Shown here piece by piece: positions 9,467 to 17,447 of a DNA stretch of 64,000 bases; position 1 is the stretch's first letter; the number at the start of each line of letters is the position of its first letter. Source of the DNA: Pirellulales bacterium (GTDB lineage Bacteria > Planctomycetota > Planctomycetia > Pirellulales > JAICIG01); assembly GCA_025927475.1 (NCBI GenBank), contig JAICLL010000006.1, positions 30,926-94,925 of the forward strand. Direction: 5' to 3'. Below the pieces are notes generated by a model. The model searched no databases. It had not been told where the DNA came from and saw only the letters and a program-made list of their open reading frames with translations. The translations under genes and the position numbers were made by a program.

Positions 9467-9949
9467 TCACTTCGCCGATCGGGGCGGACGCTCGATCGCC
9501 CGCCGGTAGCCAGCCAGCGGCTGACTGGAGAGATGAAACGCCGCGGCCTCGCATGCGGCCTCCGACCAGTTGGCCACCGAAGACCAGCAAGCCCACTGAT
9601 GACCGCCCGACATCGACACCGTGGGCGCCGAATCGGTCGGCTGCGGAAGCTGCCGGTGGCAATTCGGCCCTTGGCAGGTGGGGGCGATGGGCATCCGCGG
9701 GCTGCCCATGGGTTTGGCGAAAATCGCGACGATGTCGCCGGCTTCCGGCTCATCGCGTTCGCCGCGCGCGGGGCCATCATGAGGCATCGTTCCGGCGACG
9801 TGCACGTAATCGCCGCAGCTTGCCCGGGCTTCGGAAGCCACAACCGCGAGCGTGGCCAACACCGCGGCGGCCGCTAGGCGCGCGAAGGGTTGAACTGGCG
9901 CAATGCGCCAGCGGAGCGCTGCGGGGATGAAGACCTTGCAATTCCGCAT
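9467..9949 (-). CDS. small secreted Cys-containing planctomycete protein
   Basis: A 160-aa ORF from ATG 9949; a TTG at 9988 is a less likely start. Residues 1-43 form a long basic then hydrophobic export signal (FARLAAAAVLATLAVVASEARA). The mature start ASCGDYVHV and the central CQGPNCHRQ are signatures I know from small exported planctomycete proteins of unknown role. The rest is Pro/Ser/Ala-rich with two further Cys. There is no enzyme motif. It probably resides in the periplasm or cell envelope. Neighbours give no functional hint. Confidence 0.7.
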   Translation of the reverse strand: MRNCKVFIPAALRWRIAPVQPFARLAAAAVLATLAVVASEARASCGDYVHVAGTMPHDGPARGERDEPEAGDIVAIFAKPMGSPRMPIAPTCQGPNCHRQLPQPTDSAPTVSMSGGHQWACWSSVANWSEAACEAAAFHLSSQPLAGYRRAIERPPRSAK

Positions 9950-10136
9950 CGGGCGATTGTTCTGCGACGCGAAGTTCGAAGCAGACAAATGGTGGAAGCT
10001 ACGTCGGCGAGATCAACCGTCATTTTAAGTCGGTCCCGCAGCCCCGTCAAATTGGCCGTGATTGTCGGCATCCCTCGCATCGGCGCCGCGCCAGCTTGCC
10101 GGGCCTAGTTGCCTGGGCTACCTTGAGGCGTAACCA

Positions 10137-10210
10137 GCGCCCGTAGCTCAATTGGATAGAGCAGCGGACTTCTAATCCGCAGGTTACAGGTTCGATTCCT
10201 GTCGGGCGTG
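10137..10210 (+). tRNA. tRNA-Arg (anticodon TCT)
   Basis: Full cloverleaf of 74 nt. The acceptor stem GCGCCCG pairs with CGGGCGT, with one G-T pair at the end. The D arm is GCTC...GAGC. The anticodon stem GCGGA/TCCGC carries loop CTTCTAA, giving anticodon TCT. The variable loop is 5 nt and the T arm is ACAGG TTCGATT CCTGT. The discriminator base is G and CCA is not encoded. No integrase or duplicated 3' end is visible nearby, so I see no sign of its use as an attachment site. Confidence 0.97.
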
Positions 10211-10353
10211 CTTCGGTTTCCGACCGCGAAAAGAGCGGTGAGTTGACCAAGTATTTCAAGATCGTCGGCACGGTATAATGCCGCCGTGGGGGAGGGTGAC
10301 GTTAATGCGGCCACCGGGCCTTTCTTCGATCGGTCGTTCCTCAGGAGGAGTCT

Positions 10354-12651
10354 ATGATGCGGAAGCTCGCCTGTCATGCGGGGATTGCCGCCTTCGCCAC
10401 TGTTTTTTCCGCCGGCGTTTCGTGTTTGGCCGCCGAGCCGAGCCATGGCGCCGCGGCCCCAAAGGCTGTGGCACACGTTTCCGTGCAAGGAAAAGTCGTC
10501 GATCCGGACCGCCGCCCCGTGGCGAAGGCGCACGTGGTGCTCCGGGTTGTCAGTAGCCGCGTGCGCAGCGAAACCGGCATGATCGACGTGGCCGATATCG
10601 TCGCCGAAATGCAGGCCGACGACGAGGGCAGGTTTGCGTTTGAGCGGGTGCCGCTGGACGCCTCGATGAGTCACATTATCACTATGCTCCGTAGTGGCCA
10701 GCGCGGCGCCGACGTGGTGGCTACCGCGCCGGGTTTTGGACTCAGTTGGACGCCGCTGTTTGGATTGTCGGCCGGCGCAGAGGTCACGTTGGCGCTGAAG
10801 CCAGCCGCGGCATTGGAAGGCGCCGTCGAAAACGACCGCGGAGAGCCGCTGCCCGACGCGGTGGTTGAAGTCATCGGCCTCTCGCGCCCCGAAAACCCCG
10901 AAGATGGTTTCTTGCAAGACACGGAAAGTTTGAACCTGATGTTTTCCGCCCTGCGGCCAACCGCCGTTAGCGACCGCGAAGGCCATTTCCGCATCGCCGG
11001 GCTGCCAAGCGATCAGCGCATTTCGCTGTGGGTGCGCCATGCCGACCATCCGCAGAAGTTTTTTATGGCTGCTGTGGGAGAACATGCGAAGGCGGGAACA
11101 CTGGCGCGGACACGCGGCGGCGAGGCCAACGAGATTCCGATCCACGTCAATCCGGTCCGGCTGACCTTGCCCGATGGTCCGCGTGTCGCGGTGCGCGTCA
11201 GCGATGAAAACGGCCAACCAGTGGGCGGCGGGCGAGTGGGCCTCCTGCGAAACGGCGAATGGCGTGGCCGCGTGCCAGCCGATGGAAACCTGCGGATGGC
11301 GGTCGGGTCGCCCGGCGACTATCGGCTCATCTATATGCCGCCCGAGGGAACCACCGGATTTTCCATCAGTCGGAACGTCACCCTGGCGAAGGCCGACAAC
11401 ATCTTGCCGCGGGAAATTCAAGTGCGAATTCCGTCGGGCAGAATCATCGAAGGCCGCGTCGTGGGCAAGGGAAGTGACGTGGGACTGCCGGGCGTAACGG
11501 TCAATTGGGCGGGTGGAAAGGCAGCCGCCCTACAAGGGCCGGCCGATTCCGTTGCCTCACAAACAACGACCGACCGTGAGGGCCGTTTTCGGTTGCCGGT
11601 GCTGCCGGGGCCCGGCAGGATCTCCTTGCGAGGCGATGCACCAGGATTCTTTATTGTCGATTTCCGCAGCGCCAACGGCCCCGAGCGGGAAAAATATACG
11701 TGGCCGATTGATGTCGCCGAAGCTAGCGAATTAGAACCGCTGCGCCTGGAGGTCTCGCGCGGGTTGATTGTGAAAGGCCGGCTGCTCGATCCACAAGGCT
11801 CGCCTGTGGCCGTTATCGCCGTGCGCATTACCACCGATCGATCCGACACGGCACAAGAGGCGACGACCGACGCCGACGGCCGGTTCGAAGCGTCGGGCTT
11901 GAATCCCCGCGAAGGCTGCATGCTGTCGGCGGTCGGCGACGGGTTGGCCGCCTGGCAGGCCGTGGCCGCCGCGCCGAATCACCCGCTCGACGAGCCGCGG
12001 ACCGCCGAAATCGAATTGACGCTTCAGCCGGCGGTGACGCTCACCGGGCGTGTGCTTTACGACGGCAAGCCGCTGGCCGGCGTGCGGCTCATGCTGAGGC
12101 GTGGCCAGCAGGTCGATCGCGGAATGCGCATGAACAGCTTGGCAACCGCGGTTACGGGCGCCGATGGAAGCTATCGTCTCAGCGGTCTCAAGGCTGGCGA
12201 CCGGTATGGAATCGAGGTGAAGCCGCCCTTCGCCGCGGTCGATCCCAAGTGGCATCATCAAATGCCGTATGTTGCCTCGCTGCCCGACGATGCATCGGGC
12301 GACGTGACGCTCGAAGACGTGAATCTTCTCAAGTTAAATCAGTCGTTGTCGGGCGTGGTGATCGATCCCGATGGGAAGCCGGTGACCGGGGCCACGGTGA
12401 GCGTTCAACTGCGCGACGGGCACACGTCGCTATCCCGCACCGACTTTTCGGCGCCGCCGCCTTGGACGAAAACCGACGATGGCGGCCGTTTTCGCCTGAG
12501 CATGCTGCCCGAGGCCCCTTTAATGCTGATGGCATATATTAGTCCCGGCGGAGGCGGGCGAATCCGCTTTCCCGCGCGCGTCGACGTGGAAATGAACCAG
12601 CAAGACATTCGCATCGTGCTCGACCCATCGCTGGTCGAAGAGGAGGAATGA
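10354..12651 (+). CDS. secreted protein with six or more carboxypeptidase-regulatory-like domains
   Basis: A 765-aa protein preceded by AGGAGG at 10343-10348; the ATGs at 10354 and 10357 are both usable. The signal peptide ends near residue 27 (SCLAAEP). The rest is a chain of CarboxypepD_reg / Ig-like beta-sandwich units, each opening with a GxVxDxxGxPVxxAxV pattern: GKVVDPDRRPVAKAHV, GAVENDRGEPLPDAVV, GRVVGKGSDVGLPGVTV, GRLLDPQGSPVAVIAV, GRVLYDGKPLAGVRL and GVVIDPDGKPVTGATV. No catalytic motif is seen. It probably works as an extracellular adhesive or substrate-binding protein. The following gene is of the same type and is translationally coupled to it. Confidence 0.85.
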   Translation: MMRKLACHAGIAAFATVFSAGVSCLAAEPSHGAAAPKAVAHVSVQGKVVDPDRRPVAKAHVVLRVVSSRVRSETGMIDVADIVAEMQADDEGRFAFERVPLDASMSHIITMLRSGQRGADVVATAPGFGLSWTPLFGLSAGAEVTLALKPAAALEGAVENDRGEPLPDAVVEVIGLSRPENPEDGFLQDTESLNLMFSALRPTAVSDREGHFRIAGLPSDQRISLWVRHADHPQKFFMAAVGEHAKAGTLARTRGGEANEIPIHVNPVRLTLPDGPRVAVRVSDENGQPVGGGRVGLLRNGEWRGRVPADGNLRMAVGSPGDYRLIYMPPEGTTGFSISRNVTLAKADNILPREIQVRIPSGRIIEGRVVGKGSDVGLPGVTVNWAGGKAAALQGPADSVASQTTTDREGRFRLPVLPGPGRISLRGDAPGFFIVDFRSANGPEREKYTWPIDVAEASELEPLRLEVSRGLIVKGRLLDPQGSPVAVIAVRITTDRSDTAQEATTDADGRFEASGLNPREGCMLSAVGDGLAAWQAVAAAPNHPLDEPRTAEIELTLQPAVTLTGRVLYDGKPLAGVRLMLRRGQQVDRGMRMNSLATAVTGADGSYRLSGLKAGDRYGIEVKPPFAAVDPKWHHQMPYVASLPDDASGDVTLEDVNLLKLNQSLSGVVIDPDGKPVTGATVSVQLRDGHTSLSRTDFSAPPPWTKTDDGGRFRLSMLPEAPLMLMAYISPGGGGRIRFPARVDVEMNQQDIRIVLDPSLVEEEE

Positions 12652-12652
12652 G

Positions 12653-13882
12653 ATGCCGACAATCGCCCTCTTGTTACTCAGCGGCGTGGCCGCGACGCCG
12701 GCTCCTGGCACGCTCGTGGGCCGTGTTACCGACGAGGCCGGTGCGCCGATCGCCGGTGCCGTCGTCGATCTCTATACAGCCCGGCCGCGCATCGGCTTGC
12801 CCACAACGTGCCCCTCGTGTTACCGCGACTGCGCGAAATCGACCCAGACCGACGCCGACGGCCGATTCTCGATCGATCAGCTCGATTTGAACTTGTTGTT
12901 CCGCGTGCTGGTGATGGCGGCCGAGCGACGGGCGGTCGTGACCAAGCTGATCGACCCCGCGGCCGCCGAGCTCGAAGTGGAACTTGAGCCCGTGCCTAGC
13001 GGCTTGCCCGACGAGCGGATGCTGCGCGGAAAAGTTGTCGATGAAAACGGCCACCCACTGGCCGGCGCGCTCCTTTGGCCCACCGGAGCGAAAACTCGCG
13101 AGCGCCGCTGGTGGGGCGCTTTGCCGGGCGTCGATGAAGCCGCCGTGGCTGACGCCGAGGGGCGATTTGTCATCACCAGCCAGGAACCGAAGCTCGCTCT
13201 CGATGTGCAGGCCAGCGCCCCCGGATACGCGACCTCTCCCGCGAAACTGTTCGACCTGGACGGCAGCGAGCACGAAATCCGCCTGCGGCGCGGGGCGAGC
13301 GTTTCAGGACGCCTGAAGTATCAAGGCAAGCCGGCCGCGCAGCGCGCCATTGGCATCGTGCAGCGCGATCGCTCGGCAGGTCGCTTCTTGGGCGAAACGA
13401 CGCTGGCCACCAACGGCGAGGGCGGCTTCATGTTCGTCGACCTGCAACCCAACGAACGCTACGTGCTTTACTCGCTCTGCGACGGCCAGCACGATGCGCC
13501 GGTGCTCAAGACGGTGAGCGTGCAGACGGACGGCGAGAGCGAGGTGACGCAGCTTGGTGAACTATCGCTGGTCGAGGGCCTGACCTTGTCGGGGCATGTC
13601 GAACTGCCCGCGGGCGCGCGGCTTCCCGAGGGCGCCAAGGCGCGGGCGAGCCGCGATCCGGCCTGGGATTGGTGCGAGACTCCGCTGGACGATCAAGGCG
13701 CATTCACCCTCCGCGGCCTGCCCGCGGAGGTTTATAGCGTGAGCGTGATTGTGCCTGGCTTCGCAATCGATAGCTCACGGCTGCGTTATCAATCCACGGG
13801 CGAGAGCGAGTTCGGTTTGCGTTTGCGCGGCAAGGGCGACTCGCGGCTGGTGTATGTGGCAGTGCCGCTGAAGGCGAAGTAG
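12653..13882 (+). CDS. secreted carboxypeptidase-regulatory-like domain protein
   Basis: A 409-aa protein whose ATG lies 1 nt after the preceding stop, with AGGAGG (12641-12646) inside the end of the upstream gene, so translation is coupled. The N-terminus is hydrophobic (MPTIALLLLSGVAATPAPG) and probably an export signal. Repeated beta-sandwich units start with GRVTDEAGAPIAGAVV, GKVVDENGHPLAGALL, GRLKYQGKPAAQRAIG and GHVELPAGARL. A Cys cluster (CPSCYRDC, near residues 52-60) is unusual and could hold a disulphide or metal. With the upstream gene it forms a two-gene unit for surface proteins of unknown ligand. Confidence 0.8.
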   Translation: MPTIALLLLSGVAATPAPGTLVGRVTDEAGAPIAGAVVDLYTARPRIGLPTTCPSCYRDCAKSTQTDADGRFSIDQLDLNLLFRVLVMAAERRAVVTKLIDPAAAELEVELEPVPSGLPDERMLRGKVVDENGHPLAGALLWPTGAKTRERRWWGALPGVDEAAVADAEGRFVITSQEPKLALDVQASAPGYATSPAKLFDLDGSEHEIRLRRGASVSGRLKYQGKPAAQRAIGIVQRDRSAGRFLGETTLATNGEGGFMFVDLQPNERYVLYSLCDGQHDAPVLKTVSVQTDGESEVTQLGELSLVEGLTLSGHVELPAGARLPEGAKARASRDPAWDWCETPLDDQGAFTLRGLPAEVYSVSVIVPGFAIDSSRLRYQSTGESEFGLRLRGKGDSRLVYVAVPLKAK

Positions 13883-13936
13883 GCCCCGAATTTCGTTTCG
13901 CCGCAGTAGAAGCAAAGCGAGGTGGTCATGCTAGCG

Positions 13937-14581
13937 CTATTTGGGGCGAATTTCCAGCAGCACGCTCTCTGATTCGGTGCCCGGCAAGGGCCAGGTGTCG
14001 AGCTTGCGAAGTTGTAGCGAGCCCAGCAGGTTGCGGTCGCGGGCGTCTTGCCGTTCGGCAACCCACTGCGGACCTTTGATGGCCAGCAACCGGTCGAACG
14101 AACCCCAGTGCGGCTCGAACCAGGTGAGCAGCTTGGGCAAGGGCGCCACCGCGCGGGCCACCAGCGTGTCGAAGGTTTTTTCCGGCAGCAGATCTTCGGC
14201 GCGGCGGTGAAAAACGGCCAGCGGCATGCCAAGCTCGCGTACGATTTGCTCGACCGCGCGGGCCTTTTTGGCCACCGACTCGCAGAGCGCGACCTTCAAA
14301 TCTTCGCGCAACACCGCCAGCACCACGCCCGGCACGCCGCCGCCGGTGCCCACGTCGAGCACGCGCTCGCCGGTTTCCAGGTTTCGAGCAATGACTTGCG
14401 AATCGACCAGGTCGCGGCTAACGAATTTTTCGTAGTCGGTATGGCGCGTCAGGTTGAGCTTTTCGTTCCAGTCCCAGAGCAAACGGCAATAGCGATCGAG
14501 CGCTGAGATTTGCTCGGTCGCCAGTTCAATCCCGTGCCGCGATAATGCTGTGTCGAGCGTATCGTCGGCGGGAAGAGACAT
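13937..14581 (-). CDS. rsmG: 16S rRNA (guanine527-N7)-methyltransferase RsmG
   Basis: A 214-aa protein, the usual length for RsmG (GidB). I chose ATG 14581 (MSLPADDTL) because the frame upstream of it lacks family similarity. The N-terminal helix region LLWDWNEKLNLTRHTD and the AdoMet-binding motif VLDVGTGGGVPGVVLAVL are typical, followed by CESVAKKARAVEQIV and ARAVAPLPKLL. It methylates N7 of G527 in 16S rRNA in the 30S decoding region. It is downstream of, and co-oriented with, the receiver-like gene. Confidence 0.93.
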   Translation of the reverse strand: MSLPADDTLDTALSRHGIELATEQISALDRYCRLLWDWNEKLNLTRHTDYEKFVSRDLVDSQVIARNLETGERVLDVGTGGGVPGVVLAVLREDLKVALCESVAKKARAVEQIVRELGMPLAVFHRRAEDLLPEKTFDTLVARAVAPLPKLLTWFEPHWGSFDRLLAIKGPQWVAERQDARDRNLLGSLQLRKLDTWPLPGTESESVLLEIRPK

Positions 14582-14694
14582 ACTTGCTCCAACTGCGAAG
14601 AGATATGGGGATGAAGGGAGATAACGAAAGAATTGAGAGAACCGGCGCCGGCCGCCCATGGCAATACAGCGGTCCGTTCAGTTCGTTCATCTCC

Positions 14695-15093
14695 TTATCT
14701 GTTTGTTATCTCCGTATTTCCTCTACCCAAAAAGCGGCTCAGCTTTTCACGCGTGGCGGGCTCGTCGAGCTGCGCTTTGCCAAAGCCCGGCTCGGCGCCG
14801 GCGGCGATGGCGGTCTGCTGATGCTCCGCGAAATTCGTCACCAACATCACGGGCGTGGCCGACAACTGCGCATCGGCCTTCATGGCCTGCACCAGTTTCA
14901 GCCCGTCGTCTCCGTCGGTGTCGAGCTTGCGATTGACCAGCACCAGATCGAACGCTTCCTTGCGCAACGTCGCCAGGGCGTCGTGAATCTGGTGCGCCTG
15001 CACCACCTGAGCGCCGAACTGCGCTTCGACGAGCCGGCGGATCGACCCATGATCGAGGCTGCACTGGCCGACGTCGAGAACGCGCTTGGGCAT
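14695..15093 (-). CDS. receiver-like domain protein with Asn at the phosphoacceptor site
   Basis: A 132-aa single-domain CheY-like protein from ATG 15093. The alternating beta/alpha pattern, Thr86 (VMLVTNF) and Lys106 (GFGKAQL) fit a response-regulator receiver. The phosphoacceptor position is Asn54 (DLVLVNRKL) instead of Asp, and the N-terminal acidic pair is replaced by LDVGQC. It therefore probably cannot be phosphorylated in the normal way. It may work as a pseudo-receiver that binds partners constitutively (inference). No histidine kinase is nearby. Confidence 0.8.
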   Translation of the reverse strand: MPKRVLDVGQCSLDHGSIRRLVEAQFGAQVVQAHQIHDALATLRKEAFDLVLVNRKLDTDGDDGLKLVQAMKADAQLSATPVMLVTNFAEHQQTAIAAGAEPGFGKAQLDEPATREKLSRFLGRGNTEITNR

Positions 15094-15141
15094 GGGGGTG
15101 GTTGGGGGTTGGGGGGTTGGTGCGCGATGATTCATTATCCG

Positions 15142-15207
15142 TTGGAATCCCGACGCGTAAGCGAGGGAAACGGCCAACTCTTCCTCGCTAACGCGTCGGG
15201 CTTCCAA
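15142..15207. repeat. 66-bp near-perfect hairpin element
   Basis: The arms 15142-15169 and 15181-15207 are almost fully complementary over 27 bp; both contain CGACGCGT and AGCGAGG. It lies between the PQQ lipoprotein stop and the receiver-like gene start, so its RNA could form a terminator-like hairpin for the minus-strand transcript. A related inverted pair with AAGCG...GCGAGG lies at 24341-24396. Confidence 0.75.
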
Positions 15208-15233
15208 GCCGATCACGCCTCGCTCGCATTACC

Positions 15234-15278
15234 GGCCGGCCACAAGGGCCGGGGCTTGGCCGGCCACAAGGGCCGGGA
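15234..15278 (+). repeat. two direct copies of a short GC-rich repeat
   Basis: A unit of 21-24 bp containing GGCCGGCCACAAGGGCCGGG occurs twice in tandem directly before the stop codon of the minus-strand PQQ gene. A third copy, inverted, lies at 9368-9388. Confidence 0.65.
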
Positions 15279-17279
15279 CTACCGGCCGGCGACGGTGTCG
15301 TTCGGCTTTTCCGCAGCCGCTTGCTCGCCGGAATCGGCCGGCGCAATCGCAAACAGGTGCGATTTGTTGGAAACATACAACACGTTGTTGGCCACGACCG
15401 GCGTGCTGTAGACCGAGTTGCCCATGTCAATCTGGTGCAGCGGCTGGCGCTCGCCGTTGTCGTCTTTCTTCATGGCCACGTCGGGGTCGGACGACAGACC
15501 GAAGATCGACAGCTTGCCCTCTTCGTCGCCCACATAAACCTTGTCGCCCACGATCATGGCCGAACCCCAGGTGGCCGAGAACAAGTCGAAGGTCCAATGC
15601 ACCTTGCCGGTCTTGGCGTCGAGGCAGTGAAACAAGCCGCTGAAGTCGGGAATGAACAGCAGGTCGTCTTTAATGGCCACGGTGCCGCAGGTGCGGTGCA
15701 TTCTTTCTTCAAAGTCGGCGATGTCGCCGTCGCCGTTCACATCGTATTCGGCATAGTGCCAAATGGCGGCCGAGTTGGGATTGTCGATGGCCACTTCGCC
15801 GTCCTCTTCGACCACGGCCTGCAGCCGCCGCTTGGGCAACACGTGCTTGCGATCGTCGACCTTCACGGCCAGCTCACTGCTCACGTCGCCTCGCTTGGTG
15901 GGGTCGATGCACCAGAGATGCCCGTTGCCCTCGCCGTGCTCGGGATCTTCACCCACGGCAATGTACACCAGCTTTTCAAAAATCACCGGCGTGCCGATGA
16001 TGTGGTTGCGGGTACTCCGCCCGCTGACGCTGTATTTGGCGGTTTTCGGATTGCAGTCAAACTCCCAGAGCAGCTCCGGCTTGCCGTCGTCGGTGGCTTC
16101 GCCGCGGAAGCTGCGCAACCAGCCGTCGCCGCCGCCGAACAGCACCTGCGGCACGCCGTCGATCACCGCGTAGGCGGGCGACGACCATTGACCGTGCAAG
16201 ATGTTCTTGCCAGGCGAATTGTCTTGCCAGAGCACTTTGCCCGTGTTTTTGTCAAGGCAGAGAAAGCTGGGGGCGTCGGGCGAGGGAATGTTGTTGTGTC
16301 CTTCGTCAACGCCGTTGGAAGTATTGACAAACAGCAAGTCGCCGGCCGACGTGACCGAGCAACTGCACATGTTGTGCTGCGAGATCTTCAACTGGCTCAT
16401 CATGTCGAGATACCAGATGACGTCGGCCTCGTCTTGGTTGTTGTTCGCCTCGGCCTGGAAGGGCCCGTCGTTTTCGTCATCCTGAAAACCTTCGGTGTCG
16501 AGGCAGGCCACCTCGCCGCGGCTGGTGACAAACCACAGGCGGTGTCCTTCGACCAGCGGAGCGCAGCAGATGCCCTGCAACGGCCAATCGTGGACGCGGC
16601 CCGTGGGCAGCTTTTCGCTCGAATGCTGCCAGAGAAAATGTCCGTCGGCTTCGTCGAAGCACAGCAGGCAGCCCAAGTCGACGTCGGCCGGATAACGCTT
16701 CAGGTAGCCGGCGCCGTTGTTGGTGCCGACAAACACCTTGCCATCGGCCACCACCGGGTTTCCGTAACTTTGGCTGCCCAGCCGGGCGACCCACTTGATG
16801 TTGTGCGAGGTCTCGCGTTGCCACTCGCTGTTGTCGCCGATTTCGCCGGGCGACCACTCGGTGGGGATGTTTTTGCCCACCGGCACATTGTTGCGAATGG
16901 GCGAGCCGGCCCATTGGTTCCACTCGCGGTTCGGTTCGCCGGGTTCTCCGCCCGCGGCCTTTTCCCCAACCTCGTCGGCGGCGTTGGCCGCTTGTTCGTC
17001 AGCCGGGGCCTCTTGCGCGGCGGTGTTTTCCGCGGCGGTGTTTTCTTGGGCGGTGTCTGCGGCTTCAGTGGTTTGGTTATCTGCCCGATCGGCGATCGCG
17101 GACTCCGATGCCGCCATGTCAGCATCTGGTGCATCTGCATCCTGGGCAATTGCAGCCTGATCGGGCGCGTTCTGGGGTGCAGGATTCTGAGCCGCGGGCG
17201 GCGACGATTTGGAGCAGCCGGTGTGAACGGCTGCGAAGAGAACCGATGTAAGAACTATTGCAAGAGGAGATCGAAGCAT
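15279..17279 (-). CDS. PQQ-like beta-propeller lipoprotein
   Basis: A 666-aa protein; ATG 17279 (MLRSPLAIV) fits best, because the frame above it is encoded by an AT-rich intergenic repeat. The signal peptide ends in a lipobox-like VHTGC, so it is probably a lipoprotein. Residues ~25-115 are a low-complexity linker rich in Ala, Glu and Asp. The rest is a quinoprotein-like (PQQ) beta-propeller, with repeats such as GKVFVGTNN, LCFDEADGHFLWQHS, LCLDKNTGKVLWQDNS and HCLDAKTGKVHWTFDL. No PQQ-liganding enzyme site is evident. These planctomycete proteins may act in the periplasm as scaffolds or BamB-like factors. It lies downstream of a second PQQ-propeller gene on the same strand. Confidence 0.87.
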   Translation of the reverse strand: MLRSPLAIVLTSVLFAAVHTGCSKSSPPAAQNPAPQNAPDQAAIAQDADAPDADMAASESAIADRADNQTTEAADTAQENTAAENTAAQEAPADEQAANAADEVGEKAAGGEPGEPNREWNQWAGSPIRNNVPVGKNIPTEWSPGEIGDNSEWQRETSHNIKWVARLGSQSYGNPVVADGKVFVGTNNGAGYLKRYPADVDLGCLLCFDEADGHFLWQHSSEKLPTGRVHDWPLQGICCAPLVEGHRLWFVTSRGEVACLDTEGFQDDENDGPFQAEANNNQDEADVIWYLDMMSQLKISQHNMCSCSVTSAGDLLFVNTSNGVDEGHNNIPSPDAPSFLCLDKNTGKVLWQDNSPGKNILHGQWSSPAYAVIDGVPQVLFGGGDGWLRSFRGEATDDGKPELLWEFDCNPKTAKYSVSGRSTRNHIIGTPVIFEKLVYIAVGEDPEHGEGNGHLWCIDPTKRGDVSSELAVKVDDRKHVLPKRRLQAVVEEDGEVAIDNPNSAAIWHYAEYDVNGDGDIADFEERMHRTCGTVAIKDDLLFIPDFSGLFHCLDAKTGKVHWTFDLFSATWGSAMIVGDKVYVGDEEGKLSIFGLSSDPDVAMKKDDNGERQPLHQIDMGNSVYSTPVVANNVLYVSNKSHLFAIAPADSGEQAAAEKPNDTVAGR

Positions 17280-17401
17280 GATCGCGTGCATTCGTGAGAA
17301 ACCAAGACACTTTTTCATTTTGACTTTTGCATTTTGCATTTTGACTTTCCCCCTCGGCGGCGTCCCGCCGACAAGGGCGGGATGACGTCCAATGTCAGCA
17401 T

Positions 17402-17431
17402 ACGGAACGGCACGGAGTCCGTTCCCTACAG
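17402..17431 (+). repeat. copy of a 30-bp dispersed hairpin repeat (GGAACGG family)
   Basis: It contains GGAACGG-N8-CCGTTCC followed by CTACAG. The same sequence occurs, with few changes, at 36426-36454 and, as an inverted pair, at 41180-41209 and 41279-41310. Confidence 0.75.
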
Positions 17432-17447
17432 ACGTCGAACGTGATAA

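Noticed and set aside
10137..10210. tRNA-Arg as integration site of a genomic island
   Set aside because: No integrase, no direct repeat of the tRNA 3' end and no compositional change nearby.
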